Origin: Desulfuromonas sp. CSMB_57
GTDB lineage: Bacteria > Desulfobacterota > Desulfuromonadia > Desulfuromonadales > Syntrophotaleaceae
DNA length: 64,000 bases
Assembly: GCF_020194955.2 (NCBI RefSeq)
Contig: NZ_JAFCIY020000023.1
Location: 124,001 to 188,000 of the forward strand
Reading direction: 5' to 3'
Below are positions 54,317 through 62,284 of this stretch, in pieces. Each line of letters starts with the position of its first letter. Within the stretch, counting starts at the first letter, position 1. The notes beneath the pieces are model-generated. The model ran no database searches, was not told the DNA's origin, and saw only the letters and a list, made by a program, of their open reading frames with translations. Both the position numbers and the translations under genes were made by a program.

Positions 54317-55669
54317 GTGAAACGATTCAGCAAATATCTGGCGGTTGCGCTGCTGCTGGCCCTTCCGGCCACCGGTCTGGCGGACGAAGTACCGGTTACG
54401 GCGGAAGATGTACAGAACAATTTGAATTTCGTCTGGACCCTGGTAGCGGCATTCATGGTGTTCATCATGCAGGCCGGGTTCGCCATGGTCGAGACGGGCT
54501 TCACCCGGGCCAAGAACGCCTGCAACATCATCATGAAAAATCTGATGGACTTTTCCGTCGGTTCCATCGCCTTCTGGGCCGTGGGGTTCGGCCTGATGTT
54601 CGGTACTTCCAACGGCTTTTTCGGCACTACCGACTTTTTTTTCAGTGGGGCCACGGGCGATGATGCACCCTGGAACTTTGCCTTCTGGATGTTCCAGGTG
54701 GTTTTTGCCGCGACGGCGGCCACCATCATCTCGGGGGCGGTAGCCGAGCGGACCAAGTTCAGCGCCTATCTGGTCTATTCCGCCCTGGTATCGGCCATCA
54801 TCTACCCCATCTCCGGCTCCTGGGCCTGGGGCGGGCTGTTCCACGGCGGCGGCTGGCTGGAAAACCTGGGCTTCATCGATTTTGCCGGATCGACGGTCGT
54901 GCACTCCGTCGGCGGCTGGCTGGCCCTCGCCGGGGCCATCGTCGTCGGCCCCCGTCTCGGCAAATACGACAAGGCCGGCCGGGTCAAGCCGATTCCCGGT
55001 CATAACATCCCTCTGGCGGCTCTGGGCGTTTTCCTGCTCTGGTTCGGCTGGTACGGTTTCAACCCCGGTTCCACAACGGTCGGGGATACCTCCATCGCCA
55101 TCATTGCGGTAACCACCACCCTGGCCGCCGCCGCCGGCGCCATCACCGCCATGTTTGCGACCTGGATCAAGTTCGGCAAGAGCGATATCGGTATGACCAT
55201 GAACGGCGCCCTGGCCGGCCTGGTCGGCATCACCGCCGGTTGCGCCAATGTCAGCGCGGTATCCGCCATCATCATCGGCGCCATCGCCGGGGTGCTGGTG
55301 TTCGCTTCGGTCCTGTTCTTCGACCGCATCCGGGTGGACGACCCCGTCGGCGCCGTATCGGTGCATGGCGTCTGCGGCGCCTGGGGCACCCTGGCCGCGG
55401 GTCTGTTCGACAGCGCCGGTTTCTCTCTGAACCAGGTCGGCGTGCAGCTCCTGGGCATCGGTGCCATATTCGTCTGGGCCTTCGGCACCGGCTTGATTCT
55501 CTTCAAACTCATCGACCTGGTCATCGGCATGCGGGTGTCCAAGGAAGAGGAGATGGCCGGCCTCGACTTCACCGAGCACGGCGCCAATGCCTATGCGGAC
55601 TTCCAGACCGTACGCCTCGGTACGGTGTTCTCTCCCGGTCAGGAGAATGTCAACGGCACCACCAAATGA
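54317..55669 (+). CDS. amtB: Ammonium transporter
   Basis: AmtB is the trimeric inner-membrane ammonium channel. The 450-residue protein has a cleavable signal (KRFSKYLAVALLLALPATGLA) and about eleven transmembrane helices, with family motifs FMQAGFAMVETGFTRAKNA-type at the first helix, the pore-lining SGSWAWGG, the twin-His regions STVVHSVGGWLAL and VSVHGVCGAWGTLA, and the P-II contact loop near 195. The start is a GTG with GAGGAGG 7 bases upstream; the long frame into glnK is not used. Confidence 0.96.
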   Translation: MKRFSKYLAVALLLALPATGLADEVPVTAEDVQNNLNFVWTLVAAFMVFIMQAGFAMVETGFTRAKNACNIIMKNLMDFSVGSIAFWAVGFGLMFGTSNGFFGTTDFFFSGATGDDAPWNFAFWMFQVVFAATAATIISGAVAERTKFSAYLVYSALVSAIIYPISGSWAWGGLFHGGGWLENLGFIDFAGSTVVHSVGGWLALAGAIVVGPRLGKYDKAGRVKPIPGHNIPLAALGVFLLWFGWYGFNPGSTTVGDTSIAIIAVTTTLAAAAGAITAMFATWIKFGKSDIGMTMNGALAGLVGITAGCANVSAVSAIIIGAIAGVLVFASVLFFDRIRVDDPVGAVSVHGVCGAWGTLAAGLFDSAGFSLNQVGVQLLGIGAIFVWAFGTGLILFKLIDLVIGMRVSKEEEMAGLDFTEHGANAYADFQTVRLGTVFSPGQENVNGTTK

Positions 55670-55678
55670 TCATCCGCT

Positions 55679-55700
55679 CCCGAGCGGTGCGCCGCTCGGG
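55679..55700 (+). promoter_or_regulatory. Intra-operon hairpin between amtB and the porin gene
   Basis: A 9-bp perfect stem (55679-55687 with 55692-55700) with a 4-base loop lies 9 bases after amtB and 13 before the next ribosome binding site. Without a T run it is more likely an mRNA processing or stability element than a terminator. Confidence 0.6.
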
Positions 55701-55725
55701 ACATTTCCATCAAGGAGGCTTGAAA

Positions 55726-56457
55726 ATGAAAAAATGGAGCGTTGTTCTGTTGTTCGCCGCCGTACTCGGTCTGGGATTGAGCCAGCCGGCCGCGGCCGCC
55801 ATCGAAGTCGAGGGCGATGTCTATGTCGGAGTCTGGAGCAAATACCTGTGGCGCGGATTCAATCTCAGTGACAGCCGGCCAACCATTCAGGGCGGCATCG
55901 ACCTCACCTCCGGCGGCTGGACCCTGAGCACCTGGCACAACTGGCAGCTGACCAGCGGCGACAACTACAAGTCCGGAGAAATGAACGAAACCGACGTCAT
56001 TATCAGCTATGCCCACGATTTCGGTGACCTGGTTTCCGTGAACGTCGGCAATATCTGGTATGGCCTGGATGGCGCCGAGGACACCAATGAACTGTTCGCC
56101 GGGCTGACCGTCAATACTCTGCTGGCTCCGACCGTAAATCTCTACTGGGACTGGGACGCCGCAGACGAGGAAGGTCTTTATTTTACCTTTGATGTCAGTC
56201 ACACCTTCGAGCTGATGGACAAGCTGGCCCTCAACCTGGGGGCCCTGGTCTCCTACAATCTGCATTCCGATTACAGTGTCGGAGATTATTCCGGATTCCA
56301 CAACTACGAACTGAGCGCCAGCCTGGATTACGCCCTCACCGACCAACTGACCCTCAGCCCGACCTTCATCTTCTCCTCCGGCATCTGCAGCGCCGCCAAG
56401 GACGCCGGAGTGAATACGGAAACCATCGGTGCACTGAACCTCACCTTCAACTTCTGA
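55726..56457 (+). CDS. Putative outer-membrane porin (TorF/Gcw_chp-like)
   Basis: The 243-residue exported protein has a signal peptide ending PAAAA and then alternating beta-strands: VYVGVWSKYLWRGFNLSDSRPTI near the N terminus (the SxYxWRG pattern of TIGR02001 proteins), GWTLSTWHNWQ, VSVNVGNIWYG, VNLYWDWD and a terminal Phe (NLTFNF), the outer-membrane insertion signal. AGGAGG lies 8 bases before the ATG. Placement after glnK-amtB suggests a nitrogen-limitation-induced outer membrane channel. The substrate is unknown. Confidence 0.82.
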   Translation: MKKWSVVLLFAAVLGLGLSQPAAAAIEVEGDVYVGVWSKYLWRGFNLSDSRPTIQGGIDLTSGGWTLSTWHNWQLTSGDNYKSGEMNETDVIISYAHDFGDLVSVNVGNIWYGLDGAEDTNELFAGLTVNTLLAPTVNLYWDWDAADEEGLYFTFDVSHTFELMDKLALNLGALVSYNLHSDYSVGDYSGFHNYELSASLDYALTDQLTLSPTFIFSSGICSAAKDAGVNTETIGALNLTFNF

Positions 56458-56476
56458 CCCTTCCTACCATGGATGC

Positions 56477-56514
56477 GGGGCCGTCTTTCCGAAACGGGAA
56501 GGCGGCCCCTTCTC
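56477..56514 (+). terminator. Terminator after the porin gene
   Basis: A 14-bp stem with G-T pairs (56477-56490 with 56496-56509) and a 5-base loop is followed by TTCTC. It closes the glnK-amtB-porin operon. Confidence 0.8.
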
Positions 56515-56690
56515 ATGTCGGGTTCACTCCGAAATCCAAGCTGCGGTGCGGGCTTTTCCATCCCCTTGCCCCTTGTTTCGCAACCCTGTGGTATACTCGT
56601 CGTACCAGGGTAAGCCTCGCGAACCGGAACTGTTGCATAACCCGGGCATGTTGCCCGGGACCGAACAACCAGCCGTCAGCAGGAGGAATT

Positions 56691-56912
56691 ATGACCCAAG
56701 GGAAAAAATCGGACACGAACCGCCCAACACCTGAAGAAGCTTTAAAGAAGGATGTGGAACGTCTCGATGCCGACCTGGAAATCATGGAACGGCATGCCGA
56801 GGAATTGGCGGAAGTGGAGGACGAAATTCAATCCGCCATGAAAAAGCAGGACCGTGAAATCAAGGACAATCGACTTCACAGCATACCGAGACCTCTGAAA
56901 CACACCCGCTGA
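56691..56912 (+). CDS. Small charged coiled-coil protein (73 residues)
   Basis: A strong AGGAGG 6 bases before the ATG supports this 73-residue protein. It is highly charged and helical; residues 17-58 form a heptad-like stretch (EEALKKDVERLDADLEIMER, AEELAEVEDEIQSAMKKQ). No signal peptide or cysteine is present. A perfect 8-bp hairpin (56641-56648/56652-56659) lies in its leader, and a possible -10 (TATACT, 56592-56597) lies farther upstream. Function unknown. Confidence 0.7.
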   Translation: MTQGKKSDTNRPTPEEALKKDVERLDADLEIMERHAEELAEVEDEIQSAMKKQDREIKDNRLHSIPRPLKHTR

Positions 56913-56915
56913 TAA

Positions 56916-56957
56916 AAAAAGACCGGCGACCCCTGAGTGGAGGTCGCCGGTCTTTTT
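56916..56957. terminator. Bidirectional terminator between convergent small genes
   Basis: A 16-bp stem (56916-56931 with 56942-56957) has A-rich left and T-rich right ends, so it can end transcription from the plus-strand 73-residue gene and from the minus-strand 119-residue gene. Confidence 0.93.
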
Positions 56958-56976
56958 CATCTATTTTTCTGCCCGG

Positions 56977-57336
56977 TCATTGCTCACCCGGTTCCGGTGG
57001 GCGTTCCTCCGTCTCTTCCTTGATGTCCTCGATTTCCGCTTCGATTTCCGCTGCGGCCTGTTTCAGCCCGTCCAGGCGGAAGAACAGGGCCTGTACCTCT
57101 TCCGCTGCAAGCAGGTCGGCGATTTGCTGCTCGCGCAACTCGTCGATCAAGCGACCCAAATCGTTGTGGGACGCATCGATTTTGCGATGCAGGGCGGCCA
57201 GATCGATCTTTTTCTGGACGATGCGCTTGTACTTGCCGGCTTGAAAAGTCGCCATGTGCAAGGTTTTGCGGGTGGAATCCCAGATTTTCTCGGAAGTGGT
57301 TTTTTTTCTGCCGTTGTTATCGAAGGGTTCGTCCAT
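56977..57336 (-). CDS. Coiled-coil hypothetical protein (119 residues)
   Basis: The 119-residue cytoplasmic protein has GGGAGG 4 bases before its ATG. It is helical, with KKIDLAALHRKIDASHNDLG (about 43-62) and a coiled coil (75-110, VQALFFRLDGLKQAAAEIEA) ending in an acidic Pro/Glu tail. It looks like a structural or adaptor protein; the family is not recognised. It is divergent from fbp, sharing a 118-bp AT-rich promoter region. Confidence 0.75.
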   Translation of the reverse strand: MDEPFDNNGRKKTTSEKIWDSTRKTLHMATFQAGKYKRIVQKKIDLAALHRKIDASHNDLGRLIDELREQQIADLLAAEEVQALFFRLDGLKQAAAEIEAEIEDIKEETEERPPEPGEQ

Positions 57337-57454
57337 GCTGCCTCCCGGTTTTTGGCAAATGGGGAAAATATGATAAAAATATTAGCATCCGCAATGGAGC
57401 CGTCAAGCCGGGCCGGCCCCTGCGGTGCAGGCCCGGCAGGAAAGGGAGGCGTTT

Positions 57455-58408
57455 ATGCTGGAGGCCGGCAAGACCAAGTTCCATATCGATCTGCGTCGTT
57501 ACCTGCGTGAGGAGGGCGAAGAGGAGGCCCTGATTCATCTCATCTGCGAAATCGCCGAGGCATCCAAGTACATCATCAACTCCATCCGTACCGGCGATCT
57601 GGGCGTGGCCGGTACCTCCAACCTGTATGGCGAACAGCAACTGACCCTCGATGTGCTGTCCGATCGCATCATGCGCAAGCGCCTCGCCCAGTCCGGGGTG
57701 GTGACCAATGTCGCTTCCGAAGAAGGCCGGGAAATCGTGGCCGTCGCCCCTCATCGCTCCGGCAATTATTCCGTCGCCTACGATCCCCTGGACGGCTCTT
57801 CTCTGGTGGATGTGAACCTGGCGGTGGGTACCATCGCTTCCATTTACCTGGGTGCCGATGTGCTGCAGCCCGGCATCCGCCAGGCGGCGGCCTTGTATAT
57901 CCTTTATGGTCCGCGCACCACCCTGGTATATACCACAGGCAAAGGGGTGCATGAGTTCGGCATGAACCAGCTGATGGAATATACCCTGCTACGGCGCAAT
58001 GTCCGTATGGCGCCGAAGGCCACCATCTACGCGCCGGGCGGCCTGCGCAGCCGGTATACGGCGGGAACCACGCGTCTGGTCAATGAACTGGAGGCGAACG
58101 GGGTGAAACTGCGCTACAGCGGCGGCCTGGTGCCGGATATCAACCAACTGCTGATGAAGGGCTCCGGGATCTTTTTTTATCCCCATCTGCAGGGTGCGGC
58201 TCAGGGCAAATTGCGCCTGCTGTTCGAACTCAACCCCATGGCCTTGCTGGTGGAACAGGCCGGCGGCGCGGCGTCCACCGGTCGCGGGCGGGTGCTGGAA
58301 GTGGTGCCGGAGAAACTGGATGAGGTGCGGCCCTTCTTCTGCGGCTGCCGGGAGGATGTGACCCTGGCCGAGACTTTCATCGCCCAGGAAGGCCGCGGCG
58401 AATTGTAG
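57455..58408 (+). CDS. fbp: Class I fructose-1,6-bisphosphatase
   Basis: FBPase hydrolyses fructose-1,6-bisphosphate to fructose-6-phosphate in gluconeogenesis. The 317-residue protein has the metal-binding motif AYDPLDGSSLVDVNLAVGTI near 105, the earlier VASEEGREIV segment, the substrate loop region GGLVPDINQLLMKG and a C-terminal EQAGGAASTGRGRVLEVVPE. The ATG with GGGAGG 6 bases upstream is used; the frame opens 10 codons earlier. It converges on korC. Fits an organism that builds sugars from C2/C3 acids. Confidence 0.95.
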   Translation: MLEAGKTKFHIDLRRYLREEGEEEALIHLICEIAEASKYIINSIRTGDLGVAGTSNLYGEQQLTLDVLSDRIMRKRLAQSGVVTNVASEEGREIVAVAPHRSGNYSVAYDPLDGSSLVDVNLAVGTIASIYLGADVLQPGIRQAAALYILYGPRTTLVYTTGKGVHEFGMNQLMEYTLLRRNVRMAPKATIYAPGGLRSRYTAGTTRLVNELEANGVKLRYSGGLVPDINQLLMKGSGIFFYPHLQGAAQGKLRLLFELNPMALLVEQAGGAASTGRGRVLEVVPEKLDEVRPFFCGCREDVTLAETFIAQEGRGEL

Positions 58409-58430
58409 GGGCGGGTCCCGGACCCGCCCC
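58408..58430. terminator. Hairpin between convergent fbp and korC
   Basis: A perfect 10-bp GC stem with a 3-base loop (58408-58417 with 58421-58430) begins at the last base of the fbp stop codon. It can act on both strands; no T run is present. Confidence 0.65.
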
Positions 58431-58440
58431 CGCCATGCCC

Positions 58441-58989
58441 TCAGCCCAGCAGGGCCTTGACCCGGTCGTAGCCGGCATTGTAGGCCTTCTTGTTGAGTTC
58501 CGCGAAAGCCGCCGGCACCTTGCGCAGCACCGCCTCTTCGCCTGACTCGCGCCGCACCACGCCGGTCAGAGCGACCATCGCTCCCAGCGCAACGACGTTG
58601 GCGACGATGGCCCGGCCCAAATCGTTCTTGGCGGTGTTGATGATGGGCAGGCGCACTACCTTGAAATCTCCTTGGGGTGGAGCCTTGACGAAATCCTCAT
58701 CCACCAGCAGCAGGCCACCGCTTTTGATGGTGTCGGAATACTTGTCCGCCGCTTCCTGGGTCAGGGCCAGGCAGGCATCGACCAGGGTGGCCTTGGGATA
58801 GTCGATGGGGCCGTCGGAAACGATGACCTCCGATTTGGAAGCTCCGCCGCGCGCTTCGGGACCATAGCTCTGGGACTGCACGGCATACTGATTTTCGATG
58901 ATGGCGGCGGCTTCGGCCAGAATGATGCCGGCGGTGATCAGGCCCTGGCCGCCGGCTCCGGAAAAACGCAATTCATAGCGTCTGGACAC
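58441..58989 (-). CDS. korC: 2-oxoacid:ferredoxin oxidoreductase gamma subunit
   Basis: The 182-residue gamma subunit completes the heterotetrameric 2-oxoglutarate (or branched 2-oxoacid) ferredoxin oxidoreductase. The family motif is at the N terminus (LRFSGAGGQGLITAGIILAEAA), followed by YGPEARGGASKSEVIVS and the later NTAKNDLGRAIVANVVALGA. GTG start with AAGGAG 7 bases upstream. Last gene of korDABC; a 107-bp gap separates it from korB. Confidence 0.92.
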   Translation of the reverse strand: MSRRYELRFSGAGGQGLITAGIILAEAAAIIENQYAVQSQSYGPEARGGASKSEVIVSDGPIDYPKATLVDACLALTQEAADKYSDTIKSGGLLLVDEDFVKAPPQGDFKVVRLPIINTAKNDLGRAIVANVVALGAMVALTGVVRRESGEEAVLRKVPAAFAELNKKAYNAGYDRVKALLG

Positions 58990-59096
58990 GACTTGCTCCT
59001 TGCTCTGTGGAACTGTTCACGAAAAGGTCTCGGTCTGGGGGACGGGAGACCCTTCTCCATGACTGCTGAATGAGGCACCTGCTGCTTTGGAATATT

Positions 59097-59912
59097 TCAT
59101 GCGCCCCGGGCGCGATCGATGACCTGCTGGTATTGCTCACAGTATTCGGGACGCTCTTCGCGGTGCAGGATGCCGGTGACGATTTTGCCCTGCAATTCCT
59201 CGGCACTCATCTTGGCGGCCGTGGCCGCCGGCACGGCGGTCTCCTTGAAGCGCTTCATCATTTCCACCACGGAACGGAATTTGTTGCGCCGACCGAATGC
59301 GGTGGGACAGTCGTCCAGCACCTCGATGACCGACATGCCCTTGTGACGGATGCCCTCGGCGATCAGTTTGTCGATCTGGGTGGCATGGAAGGCGGTGGTG
59401 CGGGCCACGAAGGTGGCGCCGGCGCCAATGGCCAGCTTGGCGATGTCGAAGGTCGGGTCGGGATTGCCGTAAGGGGTGGTGGAGGCCTTGTCGCCCATGG
59501 GGGTGCAGGGCGAAAACTGGCCGCCGGTCATGCCGTAGATATAGTTGTTGCACAGCACGTAGGTCATGTCGATGTTGCGGCGGCAGGCATGGATGAAATG
59601 GTTGCCGCCGATGGCCACGCCGTCGCCGTCGCCACCGACCACCAAAACCGTCATTTCCGGCCGCGCCAGCTTGATGCCGGTGGCAAACGCCGCCGCTCGG
59701 CCATGGGCGGTGTGCAGGGTATTGAAATCGACATAGCCGGGCAGACGGCTGGCGCAGCCGATGCCGGATACCACGGCGGTGCGATCCTTGTCGAGATGGC
59801 AGGCGTCCATGGCCCGCAGCAGTCCCTTGAGGACGATGCCGTGGCCGCATCCGGGACACCAGATGTGGGGCAATTTGCCCGGTCGCAGATATTGTTCGTA
59901 ATTGAAGGCCAT
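59097..59912 (-). CDS. korB: 2-oxoacid:ferredoxin oxidoreductase beta subunit (TPP)
   Basis: KorB binds thiamine diphosphate and carries out 2-oxoacid decarboxylation. The 271-residue protein has the CPGCGHG motif near residue 19, GIGCASRLPGYVDF, the TPP-Mg motif GGDGDGVAIGGNHFIHA and NNYIYGMTGGQFSPC. The start is set at the ATG 2 bases after korA, with GGGAGG upstream; the longer frame lies inside korA. The length and motif order fit KorB/VorA rather than full-length pyruvate oxidoreductase. Confidence 0.93.
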   Translation of the reverse strand: MAFNYEQYLRPGKLPHIWCPGCGHGIVLKGLLRAMDACHLDKDRTAVVSGIGCASRLPGYVDFNTLHTAHGRAAAFATGIKLARPEMTVLVVGGDGDGVAIGGNHFIHACRRNIDMTYVLCNNYIYGMTGGQFSPCTPMGDKASTTPYGNPDPTFDIAKLAIGAGATFVARTTAFHATQIDKLIAEGIRHKGMSVIEVLDDCPTAFGRRNKFRSVVEMMKRFKETAVPAATAAKMSAEELQGKIVTGILHREERPEYCEQYQQVIDRARGA

Positions 59913-59914
59913 GG

Positions 59915-61048
59915 CTAGCACACCTCCCTGATTTGTTCCATGATCTGGTCCGGCGTGATGGGCTCGCCGTCGACCCGGGTGAGGCTGGACACGGAGCAGG
60001 CTCCCTTGACCACCCGTTCCACCTCCAACACCAGTTGGCCGAGGTTCATTTCCGGAACCAGCATGCCTTTGACCTGTTTGGCCAATTCCGCTACGCGTCG
60101 CTCCGGGAAGGGCCACAGGGTGATGGGACGGAACAGGCCGGCCTTGATGCCCTGCTCACGCAAAGCGTTGACCGCGTGCCGGGCCGAGCGACTGATGGTG
60201 CCGAAGGCGATGACCGCCACTTCGGCGTCGTCCAGAAGATATTCCTCGTTCTTTTCGATGAGATCGCGGGCCGCCTCGATCTTGCGCAGCTGGCGGCGTT
60301 CTTCGGCATCCACCAGTTCCGCCCGGGTGGTCGGGAATCCATCGGGGGCCTTGTTCAGGCCGGTGACGTGAAACCGGTAGCCGGAACCGAAGGCAGCCAG
60401 GGGCGGGACATCCCCAACGCTGGGATCAAAGGGCAGATATTGCTCGGGGGGCACCGACGGCGCCGCCCGGTCGAGGACTTCCAATTCGCCGGGTTCCGGC
60501 AGCTCGATGCGTTCGCGCATGTGGCCGTTGATTTCGTCCAGCAGCACCTGTACCGGCATGCGGTAGATTTCGGCCAGGTTGAAGGCACGGACCGTCTCGG
60601 TGAAGATTTCCTGGCAGGATGCCGGCACCAGGGCGATGGTCGGATGATCCCCATGGGTGCCCCAGCGGGCCTGCATGATATCCGATTGGCTGGGCCCGGT
60701 GGGCATGCCCGTCGAGGGTCCGCCGCGCATGACATTGACGATGACACACGGAATTTCGGCGATGCAGGCATAGCCGATGAGTTCCTGCTTGAGGGACATG
60801 CCGGGGCCGGAGCTGGCCGTCAGGACCTTGGCGCCGGTCAGGGACGCGCCCAGAATCGAGGCCATGGCACCGATCTCATCCTCCATCTGGATGAATTTGC
60901 CACCGACCTTGGGCAGTTCGACGGCCATGACTTCGGCCACTTCAGTGGATGGCGTGATGGGGTAACCACCGAAAAACCGGCATCCGGCGTACAAGGCTCC
61001 GTATGCGCTGGCCTCATTTCCCTGGAGCAGAGCAACCTTTTTTGCCAC
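59915..61048 (-). CDS. korA: 2-oxoacid:ferredoxin oxidoreductase alpha subunit
   Basis: The 377-residue alpha subunit contains the pyrimidine-binding and core domains. Seen: LLQGNEASAYGALYAGCRFFGG, PITPSTEVAEVMA, MEDEIGAMASILGASLTGAK, TASSGPGMSLKQELIGYA and the C-terminal MLVPEMNLGQLVLEVERVV. GTG start with AGGAGG 8 bases upstream. Substrate could be 2-oxoglutarate (oxidative or reductive TCA use) or branched-chain 2-oxoacids; sequence alone does not settle this. Confidence 0.92.
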   Translation of the reverse strand: MAKKVALLQGNEASAYGALYAGCRFFGGYPITPSTEVAEVMAVELPKVGGKFIQMEDEIGAMASILGASLTGAKVLTASSGPGMSLKQELIGYACIAEIPCVIVNVMRGGPSTGMPTGPSQSDIMQARWGTHGDHPTIALVPASCQEIFTETVRAFNLAEIYRMPVQVLLDEINGHMRERIELPEPGELEVLDRAAPSVPPEQYLPFDPSVGDVPPLAAFGSGYRFHVTGLNKAPDGFPTTRAELVDAEERRQLRKIEAARDLIEKNEEYLLDDAEVAVIAFGTISRSARHAVNALREQGIKAGLFRPITLWPFPERRVAELAKQVKGMLVPEMNLGQLVLEVERVVKGACSVSSLTRVDGEPITPDQIMEQIREVC

Positions 61049-61100
61049 CTGTGAAACCTCCTGTCGGAAAAGCTGTCAATCCTTTTAGCAACTGTTCAGC

Positions 61101-61205
61101 AAGGGGCTCGGGGCGCCCATGCCGAAGGTGTCCGGCGCCCGGATGGCGCCGGCCAAACTCCAGGCATGGCGGCATGCGGCCCTCGCGTGGGGGCGCGAGC
61201 CCCTT
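61101..61205. repeat. Nested inverted repeats between korD and korA
   Basis: Ten-base arms AAGGGGCTCG (61101-61110) and CGAGCCCCTT (61196-61205) enclose further complementary pairs: CCATGCC with GGCATGG, and GGCGCC with GGCGCC around five bases. It would fold as a branched GC-rich structure inside the kor transcript and accounts for most of the 176-bp gap. Confidence 0.65.
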
Positions 61206-61224
61206 CTCCGCGGCGGGTGAACGG

Positions 61225-61416
61225 TTACTCCTTATATACCTTGATGGCGAAGTCGGGGCAGCGCAGTTCACACTGCATGCAGCCGATGCAAGCCTCGGGG
61301 CGCACCACCGTGGCCAGAAAGCCATCCATTTCCAGAACATGGGTGGGACAAAACTCCACGCAGATACTGCATCCCTTGCAGTAGCGTTCGATAATTTCCA
61401 GTCTCGGGCTGCTCAT
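61225..61416 (-). CDS. korD: 2[4Fe-4S] ferredoxin subunit of the kor complex
   Basis: The 63-residue ferredoxin-type delta subunit has two cluster motifs, CKGCSICVEFCP and CIGCMQCELRCP, and accepts electrons from the TPP subunit. The start is the ATG with AGGAGA 8 bases upstream; the 40-codon upstream extension has no supporting site. First gene of korDABC. Confidence 0.92.
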   Translation of the reverse strand: MSSPRLEIIERYCKGCSICVEFCPTHVLEMDGFLATVVRPEACIGCMQCELRCPDFAIKVYKE

Positions 61417-61716
61417 GGCCCATATCTCCTTCCAACCCGTTTGCCATCCGGGCCTTCCGGATGGGGTGAACATGGTAATCCGGGTACCGCCGACCTGCCG
61501 ATTCGAGGCAGCGGCCATCCCAGGCCCATCGCGCATGCTAGCACGCTGCCGGGCAAAGTGCCAATTTTTTTTGCCGCGGTTCCGTTGCCACTAATCAGCC
61601 GCAGTGGCACAGGGTCTTGCAACCCCCTGTTCCGAACCGCTCTGTTAAGCTAAAGCCACGGCTAAATGCCGTGGCTTTATTGAGCTGGTGAGCACATTCC
61701 CGGTGACGAAGGAACT
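61417..61716. other. 300-bp region between korD and purE
   Basis: Holds the upstream region of the minus-strand korDABC operon and, near its right end, the purE terminator at 61652. No gene or clear promoter consensus was seen; a GC-rich inverted segment (about 61500-61545) is present. Confidence 0.6.
61652..61678 (-). terminator. Terminator after purE
   Basis: A perfect 11-bp stem (61652-61662 with 61668-61678) with a 5-base loop lies 39 bases beyond the purE stop on the minus strand. It could act in both directions. Confidence 0.75.
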
Positions 61717-62214
61717 TCACCGGGACTGCTGAAGTTGCTGGTCTTTTTCTTCCACTTCCAGGGCCATTTGCCGACGATGGGCGAGCAGTTTTTCGGTCAG
61801 GGCGGGATCGGCCAGGGCCAGCATTTGAGCCGCCAACAGGGCCGCGTTGCGGGCTCCGCTCTTGCCGATGGCCATGGTGGCGACGGGGATGCCGGCCGGC
61901 ATCTGCACGATGGAGTAGAGGGCGTCCACACCATTCAGAGGGCCGCCGCCCATGGGCACGCCGATGACCGGCAGGACCGTGCCGGCCGCCACCACGCCGG
62001 GCAGGTGGGCAGCCAGGCCGGCGGCGGCGATGATCACCCGAATGCCGCGTGCCGCTGCCTGTTCGGACAGGGCCGCAACCTTGTGCGGTGCACGATGGGC
62101 CGAGGCGACATGGGTCTCAAAGGGAATGTCGAACTTTTTGAGCAATTGCTCGGTTTCCTGCAGGACCGGGTAGTCCGAGTCGCTGCCCATGACAATCATG
62201 ACTTGGGGATTCAT
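61717..62214 (-). CDS. purE: N5-carboxyaminoimidazole ribonucleotide mutase
   Basis: PurE (class I) converts N5-CAIR to CAIR in purine synthesis. The 165-residue protein has [18 protein letters not shown] at the N terminus, [60 protein letters not shown] and [21 protein letters not shown] lies 9 bases before the ATG. purK is not adjacent within the window. A hairpin (62232-62261) lies between it and nifJ, whose minus-strand transcript may read through. Confidence 0.96.
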   Translation of the reverse strand: MNPQVMIVMGSDSDYPVLQETEQLLKKFDIPFETHVASAHRAPHKVAALSEQAAARGIRVIIAAAGLAAHLPGVVAAGTVLPVIGVPMGGGPLNGVDALYSIVQMPAGIPVATMAIGKSGARNAALLAAQMLALADPALTEKLLAHRRQMALEVEEKDQQLQQSR

Positions 62215-62231
62215 CTATTGATCTCCTTGAA

Positions 62232-62261
62232 CCTGCGGGCGAGGCGCGCCTCACCCGCAGG
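62232..62261. terminator. GC hairpin between nifJ and purE
   Basis: Arms CCTGCGGG and CCCGCAGG, extended by GAGGC/GCCTC after one mismatch, form a 14-bp stem with a 2-base loop, 24 bases after the nifJ stop. No T run follows, so readthrough into purE is likely. Confidence 0.6.
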
Positions 62262-62284
62262 TGGTTGATAATTCGGTTCCGTCG

